Below, one piece after another: positions 46,848 through 58,851 of a stretch of DNA of 64,000 bases. The position numbers were made by a program, and so were the translations under genes. Every line of letters starts with the position of its first letter. Position 1 is the stretch's first letter. The notes below the pieces were generated by a model, which was not told where the DNA came from, searched no databases, and saw only the letters and a list, made by a program, of their open reading frames with translations. The stretch comes from Lyophyllum atratum (taxonomy: Eukaryota; Basidiomycota; Agaricomycetes; Agaricales; Lyophyllaceae): positions 62,001 to 126,000 of the forward strand of contig JACGCN010000036.1 of assembly GCA_014905825.1 (NCBI GenBank). The letters run 5' to 3'.

Positions 46848-47698
46848 ATGTCTCTCCCACCAAACCACCCTGCTATCCCCAAACACGCACACAACGGAAA
46901 GAGCTGCCCAGTCACTGGCAAAGGCCATGAATGGTGTCCTCCGCAAAAAGGCGATAGCCGATCTCCATGCCCCGCGCTGAACACGCTCGCAAACCATGGC
47001 TACCTGTACGTCCTCTCTCACTCCGTTCGTGGAACACACAACCGACCTCTTCATCCAGACCCCGCGACGGAAAGAACCTCAGCGTTTTCGACTTGATCTC
47101 CGGTTTAAGAGCCGGTTATAACCTCTCCCTACCTCTCGCAGCCTTCCTCTCCTTCGGCGGATTCGTCCTCCTGCGCCGATTCCGGAATCTTGATCTTTAT
47201 GATATTGGCCGGCATGGATGTATAGAACACGACGCGAGCTTGGTGCACCGAGACGCTTCCCAAGGACAGGAGTTCGCACCCATCAGCATCAACGACCGAC
47301 TCGTGGATCGCCTGCTCGCTGACGCAAAGACGGGTAACGAGGAGGGCGAAGGGCCGGAAGCGGGTGACAGAAGAACATTGATGGACGCGTCTGACGTTGC
47401 CCGGGCCCGTATTCGCAGAGAGAAGGACTCGCGACCTCTGGATGCGATGCATTCTGAGATTGCGAGGGGAGAGATGGCGATCATCCTTGGAGTTTGGGAG
47501 ACGAAAGCTGGAACTAATGTCGGCGTGCCGGTGGAATGGATGAGGGAGTGGATTGGCCACGAGCGACTGCCGAAGGAGTGGAAGGCGACGCATGTGCAGG
47601 GGTTGTTCGACGTGATGAAGCGAGCGAGTTCAATTCGGGCGGCGATGGACAGTCAAAGGGCGGAAGCAGCTCAGGTGGAAGATAAGTCGAAACTCTGA
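46848..47698 (+). CDS. Short unspecific peroxygenase (heme-thiolate peroxidase)
   Basis: Heme-thiolate enzyme of the chloroperoxidase/UPO family, which uses peroxide to oxyfunctionalise organic substrates. Two exons (46848-47005 and 47059-47698) give about 265 aa. 'SPCPALNTLANHGYLPRDGK' contains the PCP heme-ligand cysteine (near residue 43), and 'GCIEHDASLVHRD' the EHD magnesium/acid-base motif. The length fits the 'short' UPO group. No classical signal peptide precedes the PCP motif, so it may be intracellular or the true start may lie upstream. A hydrophobic stretch ('LPLAAFLSFGGFVLL') follows the motif. Confidence 0.85.
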
Positions 47699-48609
47699 CA
47701 CCGTATACAAACTTAACGAGACGTCCCGATCCTGATGACCCCTTTATATATAACATGCACGATGTGTCTAAATGTATTCTACTTACTTTCATACCACCTA
47801 TTCATGCGTTTAATCGTGGCTCACTCTTCGGCTTGTGTTGGTGGTGGCACTGGTTGTGGTAGTTGTCGGAGGCAAGGTTAGGTTGGGTTGACACGTGACG
47901 CTGCTTGAGTTTGCTCTTGGCAACGGTTTGCCCTTGACCTTCGGTCTATCTTCTCGTGTGTCCTTTGCAATCTGCTAAGAACCGAGTAAACGTAAGTACA
48001 CGAGGCGGAAACGGTCTACTTAGGCTACTCACTGTGGGCATAAGTAGTAAAATATGTCATGACGTTATACACATCGAAGTCGGCCCCGATCACCGATTAC
48101 CTTCACGTGGGCAATCCTCAACTTGCTTCTCTTCTTCGGAAGTGCCATTTTCATGAATCGTCTGGTTCGCCCAAGCCCAGGAGTTGCTGTCACCTTTACA
48201 CCGGGATATTTCCAACCTCCAAGGTCGTCTCACCGTCACAACCAGTCATACACCTTACAAACTCTCGTTAATCACACTGGGAACGTCTGACAGTCTCTTT
48301 TTTTGACGCACTATCTCCCGGTAGTTCTCATAAAAGAAGCCATTGTGGAAGAACTTCGGCACGTTAGCTACGGCCCGCTCTCGACCGTCGCACACAACGG
48401 ACAGCTCTCTTGGGTACAACGTATGGCTCGTCGGTCACCTGGCCGCCTTGTAGACCTTTTTTTGGCCCGCCAACTAGTAGTCGCGTCTCGCAGAAATGAA
48501 TCTATTGCCGCTTTCACGCCCTCGCTTGTGGAGGAGGCTTCTTGTATAAAAAGCTCTCGCGAAACCGGAATGGGGAACCTCGTGTCTCTGGTTCCACCTT
48601 CGTCTTAAC
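47699..48609. other. intergenic, no supported gene
   Basis: The 3' flank of the peroxygenase and the promoter of the GH3 gene. A possible TATA-like 'TGTATAAAAAGC' occurs about 65 nt before the GH3 ATG. Confidence 0.5.
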
Positions 48610-51600
48610 ATGGCGGTGCAGAAGAACTTCATACCCTTGTTAGCGCTCGCCACGGCGTTCTTCCTCCCTGCCATTGCAGAAAATACATTCGGGGCGCGCG
48701 ATGGGATGCATTTCAGTCTGGAAGCGCGTGCCGAAAACATCGATGGCTCTGTACCGACATATAAAAACCCCAAGGCGTCCATCGACGCCCGTGTCAACGA
48801 CTTGTTGCCTCGTATGACGTTGGAAGAAAAGGTTTCGCAGTTGTACGTCCCTAGCGCGTAAAACCAATCTTTACAAAGTGTGTTAACAGTCTGTTTTAGA
48901 ATCCAGGGTGACTTGAATGGCTGGATGAACATGAACGACCCTCTGGATGATACCCTCGTTTACAATCAAATTGGTCTCGTGCGTCCATTTTGCGTTAACC
49001 TTCACTCGCCCCTCATATATGGCATATTCTAGCAAGAAATGATGCGTCTCAAGGGCGGCAGTATATGGGGTGGATATCTAGTTCCTTACGAAAAGTTCGT
49101 CTTCGCTGTGAACGTCGGCCAGAAGTACTTGATGGAAAACACGACCCTTGGAATTCCTGCTCTCATCCAATCCGAAGGTAAGGCATTCGTCATTGGACTT
49201 CCCTAACTCGAATGGTTGCTCAAACCTCCTACACAAGGTCTCCACGGCTTCACGAATAACGGGACAATCTTCCCATCCCCCATCGGCCTCGCCGCTTCAT
49301 TCGATGTCGACCTAGTCTCGAAAGTTGCTGGCGTCGCCGGAACGGAGTCTGAGGGTCTTGGGATCAATCACCTTTTCGCGCCGGTTCTTGACTTGGCTCG
49401 GGAGCTGAGGTGGGGACGTGTGGAAGAGGGCTTTGGAGAGGATGAGTTCTTGACTGGGGAGATAGGTCATGCGTTCGTGACGGGAATGCAAACTGGGAAA
49501 CGCAGGAATGCTAGCTCAACTGCTATTGCTCGCGTAGCTGCGACGTGCAAACACTTTGCTGCGTTCGGTAGCCCTCAAGGCGGACTGTGAGTCTTTATGT
49601 TTAACATCGCGAGGTCTTGTCGACTAAGGGTTCTACGTAGGAACTTGGCCCAGGTTTCTGGAGGGGAACGAGAGCTGCGGACAAACTACTTGAAGCCGTT
49701 TAACCGGGCTTGTTTGGACAGTCTCTCGATCATGACCGCGTACTCGAGTTACGATGGTATCCCAGCTATTGCGAACACCCGTCGGTCTCATCTTCCTCAT
49801 GAACCAATATAGTCTCGGCTTACATCTATCATGCTAGACTTGCTGACCGACATTGTATGCATTCCCCCCTCCCGGACGTTCATCGTGGTATTCACTTACA
49901 GATGATTCCTTATTTAGCTCAGGAATGAGTGGGGCTACAAGTACTGGGTCACCACAGATGCCGGCTCCGTCGATCTTCTCATCTCATTACACGGTACCTG
50001 TGACACCAGGGAATGCGCGGCGAAGATCACAGTGGATAACTTCAGCGGAGAAATGGGTGGCGGTACATATTCCATTTACGCTTCGCTTCCACAGTGCTCA
50101 ATCTTTTTTTACTCCATTATAGGAAGCTACACTTTCCTCACTTTGCCAGGTACTCCGTCTAAATCTAAGACAAGGTATTCTTACTGATCTACCGTGGCAG
50201 CCCAAGTCAAAGCTGGAACCGTTAGCATGAATTCCATCGACGGCGCCGTCAAAGGGCTGCTAAGAACAAAATTCGCCCTCGGCCTTTTCGAAAGTGAGCC
50301 GCACATGGGGACAAATCGGGGGCATACCTTTAAGCTGATCATTCATCATAGATCCATACCCGTACACTGACTATCTTTCAATGATTCGGACTCCAGCCTC
50401 GCGCGACATTCTCCACTCCATCGACTCGGAAAGCATCGTCCTCCTCGAAAATAGGCATAGCACCCTTCCTCTGTCTAAAAACATTGGTTCCGTCGCGCTT
50501 CTGGGCCCACAGGCGAACCGAGTAGCCGTACGTGACTTGTCCTCTCAATTCTTCCGCGATCCCTCCATGCTGACAACATACTCGCATAGTTCGGAGACTA
50601 CGTCTTCTTCAACGCAACGAAGAATGCCCTTTCCCCAATGGACGGATTTAAACAGTACCTTGCAAGCGTCTCCAGCTCCACCAAGATCAATTTCGCCGAA
50701 GGCTCCAAATTATGGTCCAACGACGAGTCAGAAATTGCAGCCGCAGTCACCGCAGCCCGCAACTCCGACGTCGCGATCGTCCTTGTAAGATCCATTTCAC
50801 CCGTGTAGTCTCGGACCTTTCTGATATCTACGGCGCGTCCAGGTCGGGACTTGGTCTCTGGATCAAACCCTTCTGTGGACCCCAGGAACCAACGCAACCA
50901 CCGGAGAACACGTCGATCTTTCCGATCTTGGGCTGGTTGGAGCGCAGCTAGCATTGGTAAAGGCGGTCAAGGCAGTTGGAAAGCCCACTGTTGTTGTATT
51001 TGTGAGCGGGAAGCCAGTCGCTGAACCGTGGATTCAAGCCAGTAAGTATTGGCCAACAACCTGGAAGGTTGACACGATGCTCATGAATCACCCAAAGACG
51101 CGGATGCGGTCATCCAGCAATTTTATCCCGGAGAACTTGGAGGTAGGAAACCCGTTCCTAGCAACTTATTTTCCTCGGTATACTTATCCGTTGTTGTCAA
51201 GGACTCGCTCTCGCTGAGGTCATCTTCGGCACTGTAAACCCATCCGGTAAGCTTGAAGCGTTGATGACATCGCGAACAACTCTCGTTATCTACCCGTGCA
51301 GGGAAACTTCCTGTGTCGTTCCCAAGAAGCGTCGGGACCACGCCCGTCTTCTACAACTACCTCAAAGGCAGTCGTCCTCTCGACCCAGGTCGCGTCCTCG
51401 ATGACGGCACGCTGCAATTTGGCCACCAGGTAAGTCTTCTCTTGTGAAGTTCAGTATGTCCACTGATATCATGCGTATGTGTAGTACGTCCTCGATAGCC
51501 CTGTCCCTCTTTGGAGCTTTGGCCATGGTCTCAGTTATACCACATTCAACTAGTGCGTACACCTTTACAGCTCGGAGTCCGGATCGTGGCTGACGATGAT

Positions 51601-52081
51601 GTTTATGAATAGTACGAACCTGAAACTCTCCTCGACGAGCATCGGTAGAACCCAGGACTTCAGCGTGTCAGTGACTGTCAGTAACACGGGGTCCGTCGCA
51701 GGAAAGGAGGTCATCCAGGTCAGTCTTCGTTTCTCATTCCATATTTTCTCACCCGCATCTGACGATCGCCGACAGGTATACATCACGGACGTCATGAGTT
51801 CCGTTGTGACCGCGAACCAGCAGCTCGTCGGCTTCAAGAAAGTGTCCATCCCGTATGTGTCCCTCCAACCCCATGTCCGCCTTGAATCCAGTGTTCATTG
51901 TAACCTATGCTTCTTCTTCTATAGTGCCGGTGGATTGACTACCGTCACCATCCCAGTACTATCATCACAGCTCGCGGTGTGGTCCATCCAGAACAAATGG
52001 GTCGTCGAGCCTGGCAAGTTCACGATCAAAGTTGGCACCAGCGACCAGGCGTTTGCACAGACCACACTGACAGTGACATAG
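48610..52081 (+). CDS. Secreted GH3-family glycosidase
   Basis: Glycoside hydrolase family 3 (beta-glucosidase/beta-xylosidase type), probably acting on plant or fungal wall oligosaccharides. The signal peptide is 'FIPLLALATAFFLPAIAEN'. The (beta/alpha)8 domain includes 'FPSPIGLAASFDVDLVSK', 'LRWGRVEEGFGEDEFLTG' and 'ATCKHFAAFGSPQGGL'. The nucleophile Asp lies in 'WVTTDAGSVDLL' (near 49950). The second domain has 'VALLGPQANRV' and 'VVVFVSGKPVAEPW', and a C-terminal fibronectin-III-like domain ends 'VEPGKFTIKVGTS'. More than ten short introns; checked exons join in frame. Precise substrate not assignable. Confidence 0.88.
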
Positions 52082-52560
52082 GCTGTCAGCTGTAGACTTC
52101 GGAAGTGTGCTAAGGCATTATTTGTCATGTATTGTGACCAAAAATTTGCGATATCCTACGGCTTTCGTGCTGAGAAACGAGTTGACTTGTAACATATCGA
52201 GGAGGGTGAACGGTGAATATAGGTAGGCTACATAGAGAATCCAACTTCCGAGGACTGACTTGTGGTGACTACTGTTATATTGCTCGCTTTCGAGGGGGGG
52301 GCACCAGCCCGTTCAAACCGTTCAGAATGGCTCATCTCCTCACGAAATCTTTGAAGGCCTCCCCCATAGGTTCTCAATCGTGGCAAAAATTCCTGCTGGA
52401 GACAGATATATATATATTGACAAGATAGAGCGGCGAGGAACGAGACGCGAGGTTTCCTCTTGGATATTCCGCACTTCCGCCAGGGTCAATCCTCTTCCTA
52501 TCATCTAAAACGAGTCAGCGCAAGAGAAGTCCAGAAAAGGCCGGCCGAGATTCGTATAAC
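52082..52560. other. intergenic
   Basis: No supported gene. Confidence 0.5.
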
Positions 52561-52878
52561 TTACTTTCTCTTCATCGGCAGACACTGGCTCCTACAACAG
52601 AGGTGGGTCTTCAACGGGAATTTCAACGCAGTACTAAATGCCACAATTAAAGAAAATAGGACTTCTTTGGGTGAGGTTCGGGATGCAAGGAGGAGTAAGC
52701 GTACATTTCTGGGTGGTAACCCGAGAGGCTGGCAACTATTGGAGCAGCAGGCGGACGAGAATAAGCACGGATCTCCATCTTTAATACAGGACAGGGCGAC
52801 CACATCAGGTAGAGAGACGGCGCTGGCGCTGAAAACGAGGGCAAGCAAAGTGAAAATGGTCAACGTGAGTTTGCACAT
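52561..52878 (-). CDS. Secreted six-cysteine (cystine-knot type) peptide SSP3
   Basis: Predicted 65-aa secreted peptide. Exon 1 (52878-52705) encodes the signal peptide ('MCKLTLTIFTLLALVFSASA') and cysteines 1-5. A GTACGC donor leads to a 24-nt exon (52584-52561) encoding CLPMKRK, which gives cysteine 6. Spacing is C-x6-C-x5-CC-x3-C-x9-C, the same as SSP2. The acceptor used (after GGAGCCAG) is one of two close AGs; the other would remove the cysteine. The TATA box is about 65 nt upstream. Confidence 0.77.
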   Translation of the reverse strand: MCKLTLTIFTLLALVFSASAVSLPDVVALSCIKDGDPCLFSSACCSNSCQPLGLPPRNVRLLLLASRTSPKEVLFSLIVAFSTALKFPLKTHLCCRSQCLPMKRK

Positions 52879-52936
52879 TTTTTATGACGGGCGGGTGGGT
52901 ATCCGGGTTTGCTTCAGAAGACACCCCGTTTTGCAC

Positions 52937-52948
52937 ATCTTATATACC
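52937..52948 (-). promoter_or_regulatory. TATA box of SSP3
   Basis: GGTATATAAGAT followed by GTG on the minus strand, about 62 nt before the ATG. Confidence 0.65.
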
Positions 52949-54005
52949 CTCGTGATGGAACGGCTGTAATGAGGCTTTATGCTGCAATGTGGATCGAGAC
53001 GTGACGGCTGATATCGCCATTGGATGAGTGTTGCCGTGACTCGTGGGCCGAACGTCTGATAGGTCCACTTCGTAGGTAAACGCGTAGACTGATGATCGGA
53101 AGCAGGGTGAGGAGACGTGAAGTCGATGAACAGAGCTAGGATTGACCTCTTGGCGGTGGGTCAAGGCATTCATTGTGTGATAGATCGAAGGCTCAGGAGG
53201 TCAACGAGATGATTAGGAGTCCAATGATCTTTCTCCGACCAAGCCTCCTCCAATGATACATACCCCGCGGCCAGGTAAAATAACCGACAATTCGGCGTCT
53301 TTTTCGACGTTTTACGGCTATTCAGGGAGTCAGACTATGGAGGCGGCAATCAGTGAAGATTCTAATTCTGTAATCCTAGAGCGAAGGTGGCAGGCAGAAA
53401 ATGAATTGGGAAAAAAGTTGCCTTCCGACTATCAACGCTATCAGCATCCATGCCAAATGCCCGGGTCGAACGGGAGCCTCAAGGCCGGAATGGGCCTTCA
53501 GTGGGTCCCTTACTACTATTCCGCTGGGATATCACCTGGTGAGGGTATTCCCACTCGAGATTATTGACCTTACCGTAACTGGCACGGGTTTCCTATGCGC
53601 TAGAGTCGATGGATAGTAAAGGTCAGGTGGATCCTCTCAGTGCTCACCAACGTCTCATAATTCTGGATAGTCTGAATTCTGAGGTGTGAGAGATAAGCGA
53701 GTCGGAAAATTCAAGCACTCTTCAGCATGAAGTCTGGGCGCATTTGATTCCATGTCGAAGAGAGATGGGCAGGTGAACATAAAGGTTGGTTCTGCGTGTC
53801 GGAGTCCACGTTCAGACTCAGTTCTTTGGTCTGGGTGACCGTGGGAACGCAACATCCTTACAAGTTATATGACTTGTTGGTGACTTGATGCAGACGTCAG
53901 TCTTCTTGGATAAAGAATTCGAGGATCATTGAAACCACAAGAACGAATCTTTATCAGACTTCAAACCCATGCACCGCCCCAATATCCCACCAGACGGCCA
54001 ATATA
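52949..54005. other. intergenic, no supported gene
   Basis: Short unconserved frames only. Confidence 0.5.
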
Positions 54006-54268
54006 TCAAGTACACTCCTATCATAAATTTGTGAGCATTCAGGGTCCCAGCTTCCCGAAGCAAAGAGTCCAGCCTCGTCACTCACCTCACGGTCAGGACT
54101 AACGCGACGGCACACAGAACCCTTGCAGCAATTGGCGTCGCCGGTGCATTTCCTGCCAAAGCAGGGCGTCCTCAAGCTACTAAAGTTGTCGTCGGTCAAG
54201 GCGGCTGCGGCGGCGCAGGTGCCCAGGATGAGGGTGAGTAGACAGAGCGTGCTAAAGATGACGCGCAT
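54006..54268 (-). CDS. Secreted six-cysteine (cystine-knot type) peptide SSP4
   Basis: Predicted 64-aa secreted peptide. Exon 1 (54268-54086) encodes 'MRVIFSTLCLLTLILGTCAA' (signal peptide) and 'CFGRKCTGDANCCKGSVC'. A GTGAGT donor leads to a 12-nt exon (54017-54006) encoding ECT and a stop, which supplies cysteine 6. Spacing is C-x4-C-x5-CC-x4-C-x9-C. The mini-exon again begins Glu-Cys, as in SSP2. The promoter has TATATAAGACG. Confidence 0.77.
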
Positions 54269-54333
54269 CGTGTAGAATAGACGACTGGTACGTGGGGTTG
54301 GAGAGGATCCTGGGGATGATAGAGCGCATACCG

Positions 54334-54347
54334 GACGTCTTATATAC
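54334..54347 (-). promoter_or_regulatory. TATA box of SSP4
   Basis: GTATATAAGACGTC on the minus strand, about 70 nt before the ATG. The leader shares 'ATCATCCCCAGG' with SSP1. Confidence 0.65.
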
Positions 54348-54870
54348 TCGTTTGCTGATATACTAATACAGGGGAAGAAGTCTTGCACCCGTGATGAGGA
54401 TCAGAATCGTATCGAGCACCGTCGGAAGCCTGCTGCGTGTGCGTAAGAGAACAGTATTTACGATGTGATGGCAGAGCCTCGTGGTCTGTAGTATCGGGGT
54501 AAGCGTGTTTAATGGGGCTCAGAAGAGGGGAAGAAGCCATGGGTGCGGTCAATGCTGGTTAGATATAAGTAATTGCGAGACCATATCCAAGTAAACTCGC
54601 AGTCGTCACAAATGGCAGCTGGACCCTCAAGCCAGGCGAACAAGGTTCATTTCGATGCTTCAAATAACTCAATCGACACAGCACAGAATCGCATCCAAAT
54701 TCGTTACACCCGCATTCCCCTCAGCCCTCTCGGCCCCCTCCAACTGAACCTAGCGCCATTCCACAGATAAGCCTCGATATGATAAAATCCAAAGCACGGG
54801 AATCGAAACGAACCCTCTCTCGCTTACCGAAGCTACACTCTCAAGAACGTCTTGAAGACATTGGTATTCC
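54348..54870. other. intergenic
   Basis: No supported gene; the right part is the 3' flank of SSP5. Confidence 0.5.
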
Positions 54871-55159
54871 TCACATTGGGGCTGATTTAACACAAATCTA
54901 TAACAAGAAGGAAAAGGCCCCTCAGTTTCGATACCTTACCAACCCCGAAACGTAACGAGAAGCTTACCGGTGTATCGACGGTTCCTTTGGGTCTGCAGAC
55001 AAGCCCTTCGCAGCATACTACGAGCCCCACTGTATATCCACTACAAGGCAAGCCCGCCGTTAAGCAAATCGGGCCCGAAGCCACTTCGGGAAAGGCGACG
55101 GCGGCGTTGGCGCCTACGATGAGCGCGAGAAGAGTTAGGGTGCTGAAGACGGAGCGCAT
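54871..55159 (-). CDS. Secreted six-cysteine (cystine-knot type) peptide SSP5
   Basis: Predicted 72-aa secreted peptide. Exon 1 (55159-54968) encodes the signal peptide ('MRSVFSTLTLLALIVGANAA') and cysteines 1-5. A GTAAGC donor leads to a 27-nt exon (54897-54871) encoding ICVKSAPM. Spacing is C-x6-C-x9-CC-x4-C-x10-C, with a longer second loop as in SSP1. It lies about 0.6 kb from SSP4, same strand. Confidence 0.8.
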
Positions 55160-55234
55160 TGTGTGTTATATCTGCTGACAGTCGGTGGTTGGTGGGTGCG
55201 GTGGGAAAGGATCCTAGTGATAACGTCTTACACC

Positions 55235-55248
55235 AGGTCTTTTATACC
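55235..55248 (-). promoter_or_regulatory. TATA box of SSP5
   Basis: GGTATAAAAGACCT on the minus strand, about 80 nt before the ATG. Confidence 0.65.
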
Positions 55249-56739
55249 TGCTCCTCTCAGATACCCAGGTGTTTGATGCATGGGACAAAGGTGGGATACT
55301 GCTGCTTCGGGGGACGTGGTGGCAGGCAAACGTAAAGGAAAGAAAGGAGACCTGAAGTCAAATGTCCACCGCTGAGCGTGTCAACGAGGTATTTGGATGT
55401 ACCAGGGGCGAGTGGCGGTCGAGACGTGACCCTAGCCTCGTGCACGCGGACTGGTATCAGGGGTACACTTGTACAGCGAAATGGTAAATCGGGCACGGTA
55501 GTAGAGTGTGGCGGTGGATATCAATCACACACTGTGCGCAAAGAGAGGCAGGCCCGCAATATTGCCGCGCGACGAGTCCCAACGACGGTCTAGGCGACTT
55601 AGAGACCCAAGGGCGGATTGAGGGCGGAAGTGTACGAGAAGCAGCGAATCGAGATGCTTTAGCTCCCGAACCACCTTCACCGAGCGCTTGTCGTATCTCC
55701 CAGTCACGACGCAACGATATCCATCGCGGATACTAAGGGCCTGATGATGAGAAAAACCAATGAGCGATGGTTCGTGGAAATGGAGGATACGCAAGACAAA
55801 CATATTTCCTGGCCCGAGCATGGGATTGAGGAGCCTCCTGCAAGGTCGCATCCGGTCCGATAAGGAACGGGATGTCAGTGCGTCACGGAAGGCCCGGTGT
55901 TGGCATGTTAACCTTACCTAGTGGCGGCAACTGGTGACCGCGTCAGATGGCACTCGCATTGGCCAAGATAGGTTTGGGAACATACAGGCTCTGATATAAT
56001 GATCAATATCAAATGATCACAGTACGTCTGCCCAACGAGAGAAGAGAATAGCTGATTCGTTGACGCACGAGCTGATCTCTTCGTTTCATCCATTCTGGGT
56101 CTGTGGGCGCATCTGCTTCAGATAGCCAAGGATTCGGACCGTGTATGTTCGGCCCGCTGTGTGAGACTCCCCGACTTGAGTCTCAAGCAGCATTCAAACG
56201 CGCTCGCGAGTCGCGACGACGTGGACAAGACGTTGAAGTCGATGAAGAACTTCGCGCGGCAAGGAATCGGAGATCATGTCTGTGGATTGTGGTCAAGGAC
56301 GAGACTCGTTACCATCCGTCAATCTTACGAGAACATCGATATGACAACTCCAGGTGAACGAAGCTGAGCTTGAGTGCCGCAACTTGAACTTGATCGAAAA
56401 AGCCGTCTCCGAGATGACCGGATAATCTTTTCGGTAAGCGAACCAACTGGGCCTAAGTAGGGCCTAAGGCCTAAGGCCTAAGGACTCGAAGCGGGTAAGC
56501 ACCAACCTCCATTATCACCCACGAAAAAAAATACAAATACTTCAAACCAATGCTTATGCTGATAATATACCATGTCCCCCTCCAAGTCCATATATCCATA
56601 CATCCCTCCCCCACCACTTCTCACCCACCCTCCTCTCACCCACCCTCCTCTCACCCACTCTCCCCCACCCATCTCTCCCCCCACCCGCACCCCTACCCCC
56701 CCACCACCTTCTTCACCAACGCCGAAACCAGAATCCTCA
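55249..56739. other. intergenic, no supported gene
   Basis: No motif-bearing frame. A short palindromic GGCCTAA array is at about 56452-56479. Pyrimidine-rich microsatellite-like CCACCCTCCTCTCA repeats (about 56625-56655) lie near the 3' end of the DnaJ gene. Confidence 0.5.
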
Positions 56740-58851
56740 TCAGTGCTGGAAATGGAACTGAAACCCCCCCTCCCTCCCACCTTGACTCGCAAACCCACCC
56801 CCCCCAGGGAACCCCCCGCCCTGCTGCTGGAAAAAGTGCGCAAAGGGATGCTGCCCGCTCGCGAACGGGTGCCCGCCCTGCTGCGCCATTGGGTCGTTCG
56901 GGTCGTCGCCGGCGTCGACGCGGGCGCGGAGCTCTATCGAACATCGTGAGTGAATAAGTAACTTGGTAAAGTGGAGGGGGGGGGGAGGAAAAGAAGGAAG
57001 TGGGGAGGAAGGAAGGAGAGGGAGGAGAGAAGGGAGAAGGAAGAAGGAGGGGCGAGAAGGGGGGGAGACGTATACGTACCAGGATTAGAAAGAGTCTCAT
57101 ACGCTTCATTGACAGCAGCCATCTTCGCTTCCGAGCCGCCTTTATCCGGGTGGGCCGTTTTCGCAGCTGTGCGGCTGTAAGTGAGGAGGGGAGTGAGTGA
57201 GTATATGCGCGAAGACGGGGGAGAGGGAGGAAGAAGGAAGAAGGAAGAAGGAAGAAGGAAGAAGGAAGAAGGAAGAAGGAAGAAGGAAGAAGGAAGAAGG
57301 AAGAAGGAAGAAGGAAGAAGGAAGAAGGAAGAAGGAAGAAGGAAGAAGGGAGGGAGACGTACAAGGCCTTTTTGATCGCCTTGGTATCCGCGTCCCTCGA
57401 TACGCCTAGAATCTTGTAATAGTCCTTCTGTTTACTCTGTTTCAGCAGCTTCTGCGCACGCTGTAGCCGTTGATGAATCTACCACCGCACCAAACCAACA
57501 AATCAGAGAGAGTCGTCGAGAAAGGGAGAGAAAAACACCACCCACATCCCGACTACTCTGCCCACTCGCCTCCCACGCCCTCTCCAACCACCTCACCCCC
57601 TCCTCCCACTCCCCCCTCCCCACGCACCCCTCCCCCACCCCCACCAACCCATCCACATCCTCCGCACACCCCTCCATCCCCACCAACTCCCCACACCACC
57701 TCTCCATCTCCCGCTTCGTCCCGAGCTGCGTGTACGCCTTGCACAATGCCCTTACGAGCGTCTGCCGCCGCTGCGACACCTTGAACGCATCGGGGAGGGG
57801 GATCTCGGGGGTGTGCTGTCTCGCGGCGAGCTGTGGCGGGAGGAGCTTGTCGCGGGCGGTGTGTTCCCTCAGCGCCTCCTCGAACCGTGGTAGGACCTCC
57901 CCTTTCTTTCCCCCGCCGGGCGCGACGAGCAGTTTGACGACCCCGCGCCAGTCGTCTTTGGCCTGGAGCTCTTCCAGGGCGGCGAAGGAGCGGTCGAAGG
58001 CTTTGAGGAGGCGGTGGAGGGTGAGGCAGGGCTTGGAGTCGGGGTCGTAGTGGAGGCATTGTTTGAGGGTGTTTAGGGGGGCGGGGGAGGGGGAGAGGAG
58101 GAAGTAGGAGAGTCGGAATATGGTCGTCATTAGGGTTGTGGACGGGGGCAGGAGGTGGGAGAGGCGTCTGTGGGAACGGGGCAAAAGGTTAGTGGGGTTG
58201 GTGGAGAGGGGAGGGGGAGGAGACTTACGTGAGATCGCCGACGGCGCTGTCGACGTCCCCGGAAGCGAGCGCACATTCAGCGCGGACGGAGCGGATATCG
58301 ATGGAGTGGCTCGCCACGCGGAGCGCAGCACTGGCGCTCTCTATACACGCATTCCACAGCTGCGCCGCCCTCTCCTTCTCCATCTTCCCCTCCCCTCCCT
58401 CCGCCTCCCTAATACTCCCCTCCAGCTCCCCCGCCTCCTCATTCACCCCCTTCGCCTTCACATACGCCGCCAGCGCCTCCCTCGCGAGCTCAAAATGCCC
58501 GTCCCGCGCGTGTATGCGTGCTTTCATGAGGTTCGCATTGTCGAATGTGCCTGACGTCAGGGCCAGGACTTTGTCGAAGTCGTCGAGGGCGGGGCCGTGC
58601 CGCGAGAGACTGAAGTACGCCGTGGCGCGTTTGTAGTATAGTAGGTAGTCGGTGGGGGATTGGTCTATGGCCTCGGAGTATATCCGGGCTGCTTCGTTGA
58701 ATTGGCCGGCGGAGAGGAGGACGTTGGCCCTGGTGATGAGGGGGAGGAGGCCGGGGGGGTAGAGGCCGCCGGCGCTGGGGTCGGCGTGGACCCCCTTGAG
58801 GGCGCAGCTGGCGAGGAAGAGGAGGAGGGGCGAGAGCGCTGGGAGGCGCAT
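56740..58851 (-). CDS. ER DnaJ/TPR co-chaperone (DNAJC3/p58IPK type)
   Basis: ER-lumen Hsp40 that binds unfolded clients through TPRs and stimulates BiP. ATG at 58851; the signal peptide is 'LPALSPLLLFLASCALKGVH'. TPR-like helices follow ('RANVLLSAGQFNEAARIYSE', 'LLYYKRATAYFSLSRHGPAL', later 'NTLKQCLHYDPDSKPCLTLH'). The J-domain is split over introns: 'KDYYKILGVSRDADTKAIKK', then 'AKTAHPDKGGSEAKMAAVNE' with the HPD triplet. The last exon gives 'ELRARVDAGDDPNDPMAQQG', a Gly/Phe-rich tail and a final FQFHFQH. One J-domain intron holds a (GAAGAAG)n repeat. The reading frames are intact. Confidence 0.9.
57229..57349. repeat. 7-bp tandem repeat (GAAGAAG)n
   Basis: About 17 uninterrupted units in 121 bp, inside an intron of the DnaJ gene. 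On the transcribed strand it is a TTCTTCC pyrimidine tract. A second purine-rich tract (about 56972-57070) occupies the next intron. Confidence 0.9.

Noticed and set aside
57229..57349. Possible CRISPR-like or satellite array
   Set aside because: The 7-bp perfect units have no spacers and lie in a eukaryotic intron; it is a simple tandem repeat.
56693..57364. 223-aa minus-strand ORF with repeated SSFFLLP
   Set aside because: It is produced by reading through the 7-bp intronic repeat; the real exons on this strand are interrupted by this intron.
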